A stretch of 64,000 nt of DNA from Zymoseptoria tritici IPO323 (taxonomy: Eukaryota > Ascomycota > Dothideomycetes > Mycosphaerellales > Mycosphaerellaceae). The DNA is taken from contig NC_018217.1 of the NCBI RefSeq assembly GCF_000219625.1, positions 3,286,001 through 3,350,000 on the forward strand, written 5' to 3'. The position numbers and the translations under genes are program-made. This document shows positions 33,053 through 45,765 of this stretch, piece by piece (positions within the stretch are counted from its first letter, which is position 1; each line of letters begins with the position of its first letter). The notes under the pieces were generated by a model. It was not told where the DNA came from and did no database searches. It saw nothing but the letters and a program-made list of their open reading frames with translations.

Positions 33053-33865
33053 TCACCAAGCCGACGCACCGGTAAATGCCTTCGCCCCGACCTGCTTCCC
33101 AGCATCATTCATCATGTCAATCAACTTCCGACTATCACCACACTGCCTGATATCTCTCGTGCCGTCGATGAAATGAATAAAACTACCATCGGGATTCATA
33201 GGATACCTCTCTGGCGTGCCGTCCGCCCAGCAGAGAATCGTCTACGTCCTGTCAGCACGATCATCAGCAAGGCAGTATGCGGATCACTCACCTTGTGCAG
33301 GTAATCCAAACAATGCGGCCAATGCCCATTATCATGATAATCCAGCCCAGGATCTTTCCCATCGCGGGCCATTTGGATGGCATGTCTCATTGAGGAGAGG
33401 CAGTGTAGTTGATGAAACCTGGATCTCAAGTCAGAAGACATCCTCCTGATGCCACAGCGACGGAAGGACTCACATCGAAATCGAAGTCTCCATCAATTCT
33501 CCATCCAGCCTCGGATCCTCCAAATCCAAAGTGGTGGAGTTACCTTCCATTCCCTCCCACAGATGATCGAATTCATGCGCGACACTTTGAAAGCGGAGAT
33601 CTTGTGGGCCGTAGGCTGCCTCGAAGGCGAGTTTGTGTTGGCATTTGATGTCGTCCGTTGGATCTGATTGCAAAGCGGAGATGGAAAGGAGGACGATGAC
33701 TATTGTCTGGAGGATCACGCAGACGGTGAGCATGCACGTCGGTGTTGGCGCTAGTCGTCGGCGAGTCCGTTGCAGGAATGTGAGGCGTTGGATGATCGGG
33801 TGGTGTTCTTCTTCTCCCGAGTTTCTTGCATCTTCGTCGGGGATCTCGCTGTATTTGCTTGACAT
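33053..33865 (-). CDS. UstYa/DUF3328 family oxidase-like membrane protein
   Basis: Three exons (33474-33865, 33292-33418, 33053-33241) give 235 residues. After a cytosolic N-terminus there is one membrane helix at about 44-65, as in all UstYa-family members. Both diagnostic HxxHC motifs are present: HQLHC at 133-137, formed across the first splice junction, and HWPHC at 163-167. They are followed by the CWADGTPERYPM segment. UstYa proteins catalyse oxidative steps such as cyclisation of peptides in ustiloxin-type RiPP pathways, and other halogenation or oxidation reactions in secondary metabolism. The gene is intact and divergent from an S41 peptidase gene, with 610 bp between the start codons. 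No peptide precursor is recognisable next to it. Confidence 0.9.
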
Positions 33866-34475
33866 GTTTGCACTTTTACGCAACGGAGCCACGAGTGGCA
33901 AGGCGAAGAGGAAGTTGAGAAGAATGGATCATTGTGAGTGAAACCCGAAAAAACTGGTGTCTTGATTTGGGTGTCAATACGCTGATGGTGAACAAAGGAT
34001 TGCCATCGACTCCAGCTGTTGTGACTGGGATCGCAATGCTTAAAAGTTCCTTTGTTCCTCTCTCGACTGCTGTGGATCTGCCGCATATTTTCAATTCTCC
34101 ATCGTGGCCGTCCGACATGCATGCTCTCTGCCAATGAGCTAGCTGTGCTCGTGAGGATTCGATCAAGTTGAACATCTGCAACGAAGTGAGGCGATGCTAA
34201 CACTAGGCTTGGAATGCCGTCGCAGCCGCAAAGATTCAGCACAGCCAACGTGCAAGGTCGGTTTCGAGAAGAGTATCCACAAAACTGGAGCGCAGTGGAT
34301 AGATTGGCCGATAGGCGCTTACAACTCTCCACTTTCGTCTTGGCCAAGGACTTCCAGGGCGTGCGGCGCTTCCTTCGCTCTTCTCGGTGATGGAACGCGG
34401 ATCCTATGGGCGTGCATATGAACTCGCCATGTCTTCCTTTAGAATTCACCGTCGTGGTGCTTCCTCATCAACGAC
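33866..34475. promoter_or_regulatory. Shared divergent promoter of UstYa-like and S41 peptidase genes
   Basis: This 610-bp region separates two divergent start codons and probably co-regulates them. It contains no small frame with a signal peptide and repeated core, so a RiPP precursor is not hidden here. Confidence 0.4.
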
Positions 34476-36937
34476 ATGCAACGACTTCTCACTTTGGCAA
34501 TCGCCGCCCTCGCAAGCGCAACGCCATTCCTACTCCACGCCCGACAAGGCTCTTCTCCATGTGCGCAGTTGAGCTCTGCATACGATGACTTCGTCTCTGC
34601 AGACCTCGCTCTCGCCTGCTTGCGTTCCGTACCACTACGATCCACGAAGGTCCTTCAATCTCAACTAGCAGGTCTGAGAACATTTATCGAATTCCAAGGC
34701 GATCTCGACTATCTCAACGCCAGGGACATCGCCGCTCGACTATACCCTCCAATTGATCTCCTCGGAGGACTCACAATTCTCGAGGATCGCCTGAATAATA
34801 CCGATTTCTACGACAATGAATACGACTTCCAGCTGGATGTTGCTCGACTCTTTGCTTCCGCGTATGATGGCCACTTGGTGTATATACCGGATATTGTGGG
34901 TGTCTTCGGCTTCAGGAGAGCGCAAAATGGTGTGCCGTTCAATCTGATCTCAGTTTCGTCGGACGGAAGTGAAATGCCGGAGATCTTTGCTGCGAGAGAC
35001 GCTGCTGCTCTGTCGGCTGGAGGAGGTTCGTCTGATCCGTCAACAATCTCACAGATCAACGGCGGCAATGTGCAGGACTATCTCCTCGAACAAGCAGCTT
35101 TGACAGGATCGTTTCATGATCCTGACGCAAATTACAACCAGCTCTTCGCCCGTGCACTCTCGGACGGATACTACGAAAACGGCAACTTCGCAGTACCAGG
35201 CATCCTGTTCGAAGGAATTGGCGACACAACTCTTACATTCAACAACGGCTCAGAACAAGTGCTGCAGACCATCGCTCGCTCAAATGTCACTGGGCTGTCA
35301 CTCCAAGGTCTCACAGACGGAGAAAGCTTGTTCGAACGATGCTGTAGCCAACCCTCCGAGCTCCGCGGAGTCTACGAATCAGCTTTGTCGACTGGAGAGG
35401 CCACGGAGGAGATGATGAGTTGGGCCAAGAGCCGCACTGGTCCCCAAGTTGCTGTCCATCACCCAAGGCACACCCTCGTGAAGAAGCAGGCCGATGACAG
35501 TCTGATCAGCCCGGGCTTTCCACAACCGTCGGTCAACACCAGTGACGGATCGCTGGTTGGGTACTTTTCTGAATCTGACGATGACTTGGCGATACTGGTC
35601 CTGCCGACCTTCGCAGTTGGACTGACGGATATTGCAACGCTGGAGATAGATCTTGCTGTTGTGGATGAGTATATCGAGGCACTTGCGTCCTTCCTCGATG
35701 AGGCGAGCGCAGATGGTCGGTCTCGATTGATCATCGATCTTCGAGGCAACGGTAATCAATCTCCACTCGACATTTCTGAACCATGCTAACATCACCCCTC
35801 CCAGGTGGCGGTCTAGGCTACCTCCCCCACGAAATCTTCCGCCAACTCTTCCCCTCCGCCCCTCTCCCCTCCGACCTCTCCAACTTCCGCGCCCACCCCC
35901 TTTTCAACCTCATCGGCTCAACCGTAACATCCTTCTACACCACCTCGCCCTCCGCCGACCTCCTCTCCGACCTCCGCCCCTCCTTCGGCACCTTCGGTTT
36001 CGACTCCACCCAACATCTCGACCTCACCACCTCCTCCTTCACCTCCTGGTGCGACTTCTACGGCCCCGTCAGCGTTCCATCTCTCGAATCCGCCTCATTC
36101 ACCAAACTCTCTCGACCAAACTACACCGACTCCCAACAGACCGCTCCAATATACCTCACCCGCCTCAACCCCCGCACCGACGAAGTCTTCTCGGCCGAAA
36201 ACATCATCCTCCTGCAAGACGGCGCCTGCGCCTCCGCCTGCGCTCTATTCTCCGAATTCCTCAAGTCCGCCGCTCCCGACGGTCCCGTGCGCCAAGTCGT
36301 GCTTGGCGGGCGCCCTCAAACAGGTCCAATGCAAGGCGTCGGCGGCATCAAAGGCGGCCAACTCGGATCCTTCGAAGCCATCGCCCTCCTTGCCGGTGGA
36401 GGCGCAACCCTAACTCCCATCTCGGCGCAAACATTCGCGGCGGACTTCGGAGCCAACACGATCGAGGGCGCCTTGCAAGCCGTCGATCGTGCGGTTGCGG
36501 GCGCCACAGCGGTGAATTACCGGAATTCGATTCGGATGGGAGATGAGAGTGTTACGCCACTGCAGTATTTGTATGAAGCGGCGGATTGTAGGTTGTGGTA
36601 TATGGTGGATATGTTGGCGTCGCAGGAGGTGTTGTGGAGGAAAGTGGCGGAGGTTGGCTTCGATGGCGATGAAACATTGTGCGTAGAAGGGTCGACGGGG
36701 CATCCTTCTAGCACAGCGGGTAGGGAAGGAGCAATGGTCGATGTTCCGGAGAATGCGAGGAGTGAGGTTGGGGTGAGGATTAGTGAGGAGAGTGGGGCTG
36801 GTGATGGACCTGGGTCGATGGATGGCAGTGATTCCGGTGGAGGAGGAGGCTCTGACGACGAGGGCATTGCTTCGACTAGAAGGGCTTCGTTGTGGGTTCT
36901 GGTTGCTGCTTCTGCTTTCGCCGTGCTCGTTGGTTAG
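34476..36937 (+). CDS. Secreted, probably GPI-anchored S41 (CPAF-like) peptidase
   Basis: Exons 34476-35751 and 35805-36937 (53-nt intron) give 802 residues. The signal peptide is MQRLLTLAIAALASATP. The N-terminal half resembles the CPAF-type N-domain of fungal S41 peptidases. The core strand DLRGNGGGLGYL is formed across the splice junction, and the catalytic serine lies in DGACASACALFSEF. The protein ends in a Ser/Gly/Asp-rich linker and a hydrophobic tail (SLWVLVAASAFAVLVG), the pattern of a GPI-anchor signal. Six or more NxS/T sites fit secretion. An S41 peptidase (ustP) occurs in the ustiloxin cluster beside ustYa-type genes, so the divergent UstYa-like neighbour is suggestive. The peptidase could also be an unrelated wall-associated enzyme. 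Confidence 0.82.
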
Positions 36938-37182
36938 CTGAGCGACAAATGAACAGTTCAGGAGTGCGAAACAATTACGCTCGAGCCTTGTGGACATCCT
37001 GTTCACTGATCTGTGTCGCTTGGTGTCCGTAATCCGAATGCACTGCCGGCCTGCTGGATCGTCTGTTCGTCTGGGGCCCCCAAATTATCAAGCTCACGTC
37101 CATACATACAATAGCATCCTGCTTCACAAAACAGGTCTTCCCACCCATGCTCCATCCACACCTTCCCAACCACATCCCTCTC

Positions 37183-40100
37183 TCAAACCTCCGGCCCTTC
37201 CCAAACCGCCACATCCCTCGAAAAAGCACAGAACCAAAACGGTCCCGCAGCCCATCCCCCTCTCCGATCTCTCACAGCTACACCCGTCCGTTCCAACCAC
37301 CCCAACGCCAATAAAATCTCCCACTCCCACAATTTCTCCCCATGAAACACCGCCATGCCCCTCGGCGTCACACCAGGTCTGAAAACCAACAAATGCAACA
37401 AACTCCTCAACACCATATCCCATACATCATGAATAAGATTACCATGGATGTCGACCCAGAATGGGATGCGTGGACCGAGAGTTTGTTCGCCTGGGAATGG
37501 CAACGGAGGGTATAGCGGGATCGGGACATTCGCTCGTAAGCCGTGGTGAGGAGAGAAATTCGGAGTTTTCTCGTAGACGATCGGAAAGCGCAGGCGGGAC
37601 ATGTCGACTTTTTTCGTCTCGTAGGAGTCGCCGCAGTAGCCCCACGGTGATAGACGAGGGAACGGAGCGTCGAAGTCGTCGGTGATGGCTGGGAGCATGG
37701 TCTTGACGCGGATCAGGCCTTGAGCAACCATATTCGTGAGGACGAGGTACTCTGGATCGGTAGCAGCGGGAATCAAGTCGAGAGTATTGTTGTACTCGAA
37801 GTGGGCGCTGATAGTCGACCACGCTTGGGCGACAAAGCGGAGGAAGCGAGACTCATCAGGACGAGCAGGCCAGCGGCGGAACTGAGCGAGCACATCGTTG
37901 TGGACTTGGAAGTTCCGACCGGGGAGATGACGACCTTTTTTCTCCTGGGCAAAGATGTGGTTCTCAATCATCCACGTGGTGACCTTTTGCAAGAGGTTGG
38001 GGTTGAACATGCGGAGCTTCTTCGCCGCCGCTTCAGCATTATAGTAGCGTGCCTTCGTGACGGCCACAGCGCGGACCCAAGACTTTAGCAGCAGAAGATT
38101 GTCAATCGCCTCATCTCCAGGTTTCAATTGTCGGGTGAGCGGAACACCGTAGTGAAAGTTAGTCGCCAAATACTTCCGTGCAACGTCGGTCGTGGCGGCA
38201 AAGTACTCATCCAAGCGCAGACTGTACGGCGCGGCAGGCTCCTCGATCTGGAAGTTCTCAATCACCGCAGCTCGTGTGGCGAGTAGGTCCGGCTGTTTCG
38301 GTTGCTCGACTCGCTGGCGCGGTCCAGTAGTTCCAGTCGCAGGTACCAGAGGCGTGATGTGCTCAAACACCCAATCGAAGAGAGCTGGCCAATCCGTATT
38401 GGCGAGATTCGCAAAGTCAACTCGCGGCAGTTTGTTGCTCTCGTAGGCCTCCAAGAACGGCTCATGAATGGCGTCCCTGATCTTCTGAACTTCCTCGGTG
38501 CGATTCCTCCGGACATGCACCCATCGACGTCGCAAGAACTCGCCATCATATCGGAAGCTCAACGCATGAGCGACGAGATTCCAGTTAAGACGATCTTGGT
38601 TGATGCCGCCGCAAAGAGATGCGACCAACGCATATGCGACCACCAGGCGATCTCCATCCTTGAACAAGGCACCACTCTGGCGATCTCGCTTTCGAATGTC
38701 TCCAGACGCCAGCTTGGGCTGTTGCCTCCTCTTTCGCGCCAGCTTCGATGCTGCATCAGGCCCGGGCCCATCCGACGCTGCATCGCTATCATCCATTTCC
38801 TCGGACTCCTCCAGCGCAGCATCGTCCTCCACAAAAGATGGATCCTCTCCGGCGTCATCAAGCGGTTGCTGAAAGGACACTTGCTTCGGCTTTCGGTTGT
38901 AGGCACGTTTCGCCTTGCCAGTGATCTTGGATATCTTAGTTCCGGCGACCTGGTTGGCGCCCAAAGTCGTGACCGATCTTTCCTGCAGCTCGGTCTGCTC
39001 GTTCGATGAGGAATCGGAAGAATCCAGATCGAGAGACTCGAGATTGGGAACATTGAGCTTGACAAGCATTCCCTGTTCTGCTGGTAGAAGCGGTCTCAGC
39101 TTGCGGCCTCCTGTACGTGCAGCGCTCGGCTTCTCAGCCACGTCTTGGAACTGGTCCTCCATCGGCTTGGCTGGCTGAGAAGGAGCAACAATCGCCACTG
39201 TTGCGAAAGTACCAGAGTTCTCATAAAAGACTTGTGCAGGGCACATCAGCAAAGCAGCATGTTGGCGTTCATAATGGTCGACCAGCGAGCTAATATACTC
39301 CGAGAAGCTCTTCTTGTGTCTTGGCACATCAAAGCGCAGTCGCCGCGAAATTCTCGATTTGTCAGTCTTCGGCTGCATCGCAGCATGGAGATCATGGCGA
39401 TAGCTCGCAAGCTGCATGGATCCTTGCATCTTCGCCTGCTCTGCGGAGACGTCTCCATCGGACTCGGACCCATCGGACGAGCTGCCGTGGTCGCGAGCTT
39501 TGAGAGGCTTCTTCTTGAAGATTCGCTGAGGGACAGGCGCAGGATTGGCCGTTGGTACGACCACACTGACCAGATTAGACTTGACAATCACCGATTCGTC
39601 GAGTGGAAAGTCCTGGATGGGATTGACTCCGGCCGGGCGTGGTGGTTTGCGGGGATATTTTCGTGGCGTGCTGCCGGAAGGAGTCCACTCGTCTTCGATC
39701 ATGGGGTCGTCCTCCTCGATGTCAGCCGTTGGTGCCCACTCGGGGTCAATAGTGGTGTCCTGATCGAGCGCAGGGATACCGGCATCAATGTCAGCGTCGC
39801 CCTCGGCGTCCTCGTTACCAGCTTCAGCATTGTCGGTAATGCTCATCTCCAAATCTTCCGCCGCCACCTCATCTGTGTCCTTGACCGCGCCGTCAGTGCC
39901 AGCCACAACTGCCGCATCTGGCTTCTGAGCCACAGGTGTTGAGCTCTGACTGTACGGTCGGAAGATGTTCAACAACGGAGAAACCTGCACCGGTGTCGCA
40001 ACCACAACAGCCGGCCGTGGAGTGCCAAACACGGGCGCCCTCGGCGTAGCAGTCGATCGCTTCGCAGGTCTTGCACCCGTCAGTGCATCCTTCCTGCCTC

Positions 40101-43100
40101 CAGGACCACGCACAGTAGTTCTCAAAGCACTACTCGCAGGAGGCATGCCCCTAGCCCATCTCCCACCACCGCGATGGTGGAAAGTCTCGTCTGGGTGAGA
40201 GTTGACATAGGCTGCCGAGAACAATGCCTCCCCAGATTTGGAAGTCGATGGTGGCTTCTCAGCGACCCCCGGGATATGGGGAGTGCTCGCGCTTGGGTTG
40301 TTCCGCCCCGCGTATGCGACGTATGCTATGTTTGCTGGATGCGGTCCGCGTGCATAGTTGCCATTGCCGCGGTTGTGGAAGATTTCATCTGGATGTGCGA
40401 GGACGTAGTCGTAGGTATAGGTTGGAACTCCGCCGGCCATGGTTGTTCTCGGCGGTTCGACCGCGACCTTCGGAAGGGGCGGAATCGGCGTGAGACCGGC
40501 TGGCGACTGCGAATCGTTCACCTCATCAGTTACAAAGGAAGCGCCGTTCGCCGCGGACAGTGATGTGTTGACTGTTGATGCCGACTGATCAGCTGCTCCG
40601 GCGGCAGTATCCTTCTCCGGCTCGACTGCGCTTGTTCCAGGTTTTGCAAGCGTACCGACAATCGGAGCAGACGCTGTAGGCTGATCGACGTTCTTACCAG
40701 TTGCTGCCATCGCTGGATGCGACTGCGCTTCGGCACTTAACACCGAGGGCCCACTTGCCGCCTTAGTAGATATAGCAACATCCCACTTCGGTCTATGCTT
40801 CAGCTGCTTGGGCTTTGGTCCCTTGCAGTATCGACCTCCTCCACGATGGTAGAACTCCTCGAACGGACGGGCGTCCACATACGCTTTATCGTAAGTTGGT
40901 GGAGGGGCGTAGCCTGCTTGGCCGTGGAGTGGTGTTGCAATAGTAGCAGTCGAGGTAGGGACGGTGGATGTCTGCACTGCGGGCGTCTCGTTGACTGCAG
41001 CTGGTGGTCGCGCGGTCGTGTCAGTAGACTGAGCCAACGACGTGGATGTGCCCGCCGTCGTCAAGGACAGATCGACCTGAGGCGCAGGCACTGGCGATTG
41101 TGCTCCATTCGGGGTCGTCTTGACGACTTTGGCAGTCTTCGCGCCACCAACAGGTTTCTTGCCGCGAGAGTACCGCCCGAAACCGCGGTGGTAAAAGTCT
41201 TCGCCTGGATGTGCGAGCACGTACTCCTTGTTGAATGTCTCGACCTTCTGAGGGGGCTCACTGCTCTGCTGAGTGACTGTAGCATTGGCCGCGCTGCCTT
41301 CGACGACTGGCGTAGCAGTGACCGAAGCCTGAGCTGGTGTCAAAATATCCATCGTTGGTCCGTCGCTGGGCGCAGGCTCGGCATTGGCAGAATTTGTCGC
41401 AGCGGTAAGTTTCCCACGCGGTGACGGAAACTTGACGATCAGACTCTGCTTCGTCGACAAGGTGTTTCCACCAGAGCTCACTGCACCCGCGGTCGTACTC
41501 TTCGCTGGAGTCACAGGCGGATCAGCTCCCATCCCAGCACCTTCCTTCTCAGCAAGTGCAGCGAAGTGCTGCCTCAAAAGCTCCACCCTCCCCTTCTCTT
41601 CCCTCGACAACTCCTCCTCACCCTCCTTCGCCTCCAGCCACTTCAACTCCTCCCCCACCCAGGATTCAAATCCATTCAAGGCATCCTGTCGACTGCGAAA
41701 TTGTTCTCGTATCAGGGCCTCCATGCGAACGCGGTCCTTTTCGGGTTTGAGGCCACGTTTCTTCTGAAGGGCGGCGATTTCGTTGTTGAGAGCTGTGAGG
41801 CGTGTGGCGGGCGAGGGGAAGATTTTGAAGAGGATGTCGTCGTCGTCGATTGGGAGGAGAGGTGGATGGGTAAAGGCTGGGGGAGGGTTGAGGGTTGGTT
41901 GATTTGATTCGATTGGAAATGGCGGGTGAGCGGTGTATGCGGTTGCGGTCGCGGTGATCTGGGTTGCTGGAGTGGGGTTGACTGCGGTCGGGTAGACAAG
42001 AGATGGCGCTGAAGGACCACCGTGCGTGGGATACGTCGCAGGAGGGTTAGCATTGGGCTTTTCAGTGGACATCAGCGTTCCGGACTTCGTGCCCGCCAGT
42101 GCATTCAGTGCCGCTTGCGCTGAGCTTCTCTGCGTCGGGAAAGCGTTCGGAGCGGCCGGAGTGCCAGGAGCAATAGGAGGTCTGGGTCTATCGTTCAGCA
42201 GCACACCAAACATGGGACTAGCCTCATTCTCAACGGGATTTGAAAAAGTTGACGACGATTCCGTCGGCTGGACGCTGCCTTGTCCCAAGCGAAACCTGCT
42301 GTATGTACCTGGCTCGACGAATTTGGTTTGTGTCGTGGTCGGCCCGGGGAACGTAGCTTGGGTTGCTCTCTCACTTCCAGACGAAGCTGGCACACTGGCC
42401 TGAAAAGCACCCACACCGGTAAAAGCAGCGGCCGCATTGGGTATTGGGTTTCTTTTCTGCTTCTTCTTAGGTGGGCCAGATGGTGCCTCGTTCGAAGTCC
42501 GGACTGGACTCGCGGCAGATTCTTGGATCGGCGCATCAGTCACCTCGTTTGAAGCCTGGGATGGTGGCTCCACAGGCTGTGGAACGGATATAGAAACAAC
42601 CTGCTGAGTCGCTGGAGCTGTAGCCTCTTGGGGCGGAGGCGCGACAGGCTTTTGGGCTGCTGGCGTAGCAGACTGTTGGACTTGTCCAGCATCAAGCTCC
42701 TGAACTCGCGGTGCAACAGGCTCCTGAACTTGTAGCGTGACGGGCCTCTGTACTGCCGGCGTAGCAGGTTCTTGGACTAGTCCAGCATCACGCCCTTGCA
42801 CTGGTGGTACAACAAGCTCCTGCCCCTTCTTCACATCCAGTCCAGCCCCAATCCTCGCCGTCCTCCTCCGGCTACTCTTCGGCGCAAACCTAGGCCCACC
42901 GACATCCTCGAACCACTCCATCTCCCTCAATCGTTCCGTCTTGATGACCGCAATGAGCGTATTCCTAGGTCGTCCACGGGAGACGAAATTTTCGAGTTTG
43001 AGATTGCGAGCACCTGGTGGGTTGATGTAGATTCCGGGTTCGCTGCGGGTGAGGATGGCGGATTTGAGAAATGCGACTCGGTCTGCTGGGAGGTCTTCCG

Positions 43101-45276
43101 TGGGCATTGATGGGGCCTCCGTGGGAGTCAGGCGCGCGGTCTTGACGGATCGTTGAGGAGAGGTGGAAAGCTGTGCTTGGGTAGCATCACGCTTCCTGCT
43201 GGAGCTGAGTTCTGATCGAATCTTTCGCTCGGCGGTCAGTTGGGCGAATTTGTCAAATTCCTCGTACTCTTCTTCGGGAATTTCGGTGCGCTTCTTGACT
43301 TTCGGTACATTCCCACGGCTAGCTGCATCTTTCTTTCTGTAGGGTCCTCGGGGTCCTCGCCTCTTCGAATTCGCGTCTCCTGGCAGTCTCCAGTCCGAGC
43401 CGAGGGAAGGTCCAATGTTGCCATCACTGTCAAGCGGTGTGAACTCCAGAGCGTCGTCAAGGATGCTGATGTACGGGTATGCATTCGGCAGCATCGCTGG
43501 GTTGGCAGAGTTCGATTCAGAGTTCGCGTGTGGAGCTGCATCATCTTCATCGACAGGTTGTGGTGAGTTGGTATCGACCGCAAGGTCGTCGTCTGGGGTC
43601 GACATTCGGCGAGTACGACGATGCCCACGATCTGCGAGCAATGTCTCATACTCAGCCGCCTTCGCAGTCTTCTTCCTCTGTCGCTTCCCCGACGGCGTTG
43701 TCATAAGAGCTTGATCTGCGTCAGGCTCTCCAGCTTTCTCGGACTCGGAACCTGAGTCGAGTTCTCCGGCGGTGGGGACCAGATAGGACACTCGCTTACC
43801 GGAGGAACGTCTCTTTCGCGTCGAAGGCATTGTGTTCGTCTCCGAAGGCTGTCCTTCATCGTCCTCGATATCATCATCCGCACCGTCCTCGACATCATCA
43901 TCCGCATCGTCGTCGAAAATGAGTTCTTCATCGTCGTCGACGATATCCTCATCCAAGTCCTTGTCTCGCTTCTTGTACGAGCCACGTTTGGACATCTCCC
44001 TGCCCGCAGCCTTTTTCGCCCTCGATTTCGCCTTTGCCTTCTCCTGAGCCTTTTGCCGTATTCTCATACGTTTCGTAAGGTGCACTGCAGCAATACTGTC
44101 TGGATCGCGCTGCGTCCCACTTTCGGCAGCATTCCCATCGCCTCCAGCGCCGTTTTCGCCGAACGCCTCAGCATCACCATCGGCATCAGAATCGGAGTCA
44201 ATCTTATCCTTCACATTCCCATGTCTCGTCCAAGCGATGCGATCTTCGTTGTTAGGTTCGCGCAGCAATTGGATTGCACGAGCAGTCCTCGGAGGTCCAG
44301 TCCGCATGCTGACCAGATTGCCCTCTGCATCTTGGACTCGCGCAGTGAGGCGGCGAATACAGCCATTTTCGGCAAGTCGATGAATGGCACGCAGGTAGAT
44401 CTTGGTCTCTCGAGACATCGCGTGGATACCAATGCCAGTGCGCAAGTCGTCCATGGTTTTGATACCACCATTCTCCCGCAACATGCGCATCGTCTCATCG
44501 AACCAAGAGGAGTAGAATATCATGGGCTTCTTGCTGCCAATGATCATCGGATCCGTACCTTGCGTGACCTGCTCTCCCGCAAATCGCTTGAGTCGAAGGA
44601 AACTGGTCTTCTGTCCGGAAGCACTGACGGGTTCCTTGGTGATGTAGCCATTCTCCGTGAGTCGGTCGGTGCGTAGAGGAACCGAGCGTTTATCTTGATC
44701 AGTCTGCCTGGTTGCGGTAGGTTGAGTGATACCTGCTCTACCTGCGGCGGCGATGACCAGGAGAAGTTCCCATTGCCTGATGGGTATCCGAGCCGTGTCG
44801 ATGCCATGGCCGGTGATGGACTTCCAGACTTGTTCTTCTGAAGCGTAGAGGGTTGATTGGAGTGGTGAAGCGTTTTCGGTTTGAGATTCGTCCGGCTTTA
44901 TCTCAATGTGCTCATGCTGTGCCAGTTGATCGATGATAGAAAGGAGCAATGGCTCATCGACGACAGTTGGCTCATCTTGCGCGTTTCCGGTTGAGTCGCC
45001 GTCAACGCTTGGTGGGTGATTCTGGTCTGGTGCTGTCGATTTGTTCTTTTCCTCGTAGTACGTGCGGACAATTGGCTCCAGTCTTGACGCTGCAAATCCT
45101 GCATCTCGTCAGTTCCCCTCAGACAAAGTACCAATTCTTTTGCAATGCCTTGCTGTCCGCTCGAACTCGCGCCCTCCATGAATTTTGCAGATGAAGTCGA
45201 AAAAAGATGAGTATCGCATACCATTGTCACCTGCAAGTCCAATCTCATCCACCAACTTCTCGATCAGTTCCTCCAT
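37183..45276 (-). CDS. TFIIIC B-block-binding subunit (Tfc3/Sfc3-like), giant form
   Basis: Exon 1 (45222-45276) joins exon 2 (37183-45098) across a 123-nt intron, giving 2656 residues. The N-terminus MEELIEKLVDEIG and the following winged-helix blocks (WELLLVIAAAGRAGITQ, RAIHRLAENGCIRRL) match the subunit of RNA polymerase III factor TFIIIC that binds the B block of tRNA gene promoters. The C-terminal part (LSFRYDGEFLRRRWVHVRR, WPALFDWVFEHI) matches the fungal Tfc3 C-domain. Between them lie about 1500 residues of acidic, Lys-rich, Pro/Ala/Gln-rich disordered sequence, with an AT-hook-like RGRPRN. The same region has four copies of a ~25-residue HRG-x-GRY motif. The family is usually shorter, and the extra length is in the disordered region. 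One exon of nearly 8 kb is unusual here but fully open. Confidence 0.85.
40140..41235 (-). repeat. Four degenerate copies of a Y-V-x-A-H-P-x-E-x-F-x-H-R-G-x-G-R-Y motif in the TFIIIC subunit
   Basis: Copies lie at about 41150-41235, 40797-40885, 40345-40425 and 40140-40220, roughly residues 1306-1671 of the protein. Each reads YV-x-(A/S)-(H/R)-P-x-E-x-F-x-(H/N)-RG-x-G-(R/N)-(Y/W)-x-(R/K)-G-x-x-P. The pattern is far better conserved than the Pro/Ala/Thr-rich linkers between copies, which points to a selected binding motif. Confidence 0.8.
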
Positions 45277-45765
45277 GGTCACGCATGTCGCTATTCGGCG
45301 TGATGTCGGGAGTCGTTTGGATTGTAAGTGAATGTGGTCGTGGTGGATGGCAGAATGGTCAAGTGGGTTGAGTGAGCAATTCGCGTTGCATTTTGGTGGC
45401 GGGGCAGTTCGATCGAGCCTGCCGAAGTTCTGCCGGCTCTGTGTGGACGGATTTGCACATGTTGAAAGAGTAAAACGATCATGAAACGCACAGGTGAATA
45501 CTGCTCGTGGCTTTAGGAAGACTGGAGCATAGAATTACTGATAGAGTTGGTTAAAAGTATTGGAGTCGGTCCGCGGACCATAAGGCAGTATTAATCCGGA
45601 CCTTAAGATTTTGAAGGCAAACAACGCATATACTGCATCGAAGACGGACTTGACTTGATCGACAATCCCTACTACACAACCCGCCGCTCTAGGCTTCTGA
45701 GCGCCGTAGCAAATGCATAACCTCTAACGCCTCGCTAACTCGACTGAACAACTGTTTTCATCCCA
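45277..45765. other. Intergenic region
   Basis: This is the promoter of the TFIIIC subunit gene and the 3' end of the MFAP1 gene. No gene is seen. Confidence 0.5.

Noticed and set aside
41700..42850. Gln/Pro repeats (VQEP-like) in the TFIIIC subunit as a separate element
   Set aside because: Irregular low-complexity sequence without a stable period; ordinary for a disordered linker.
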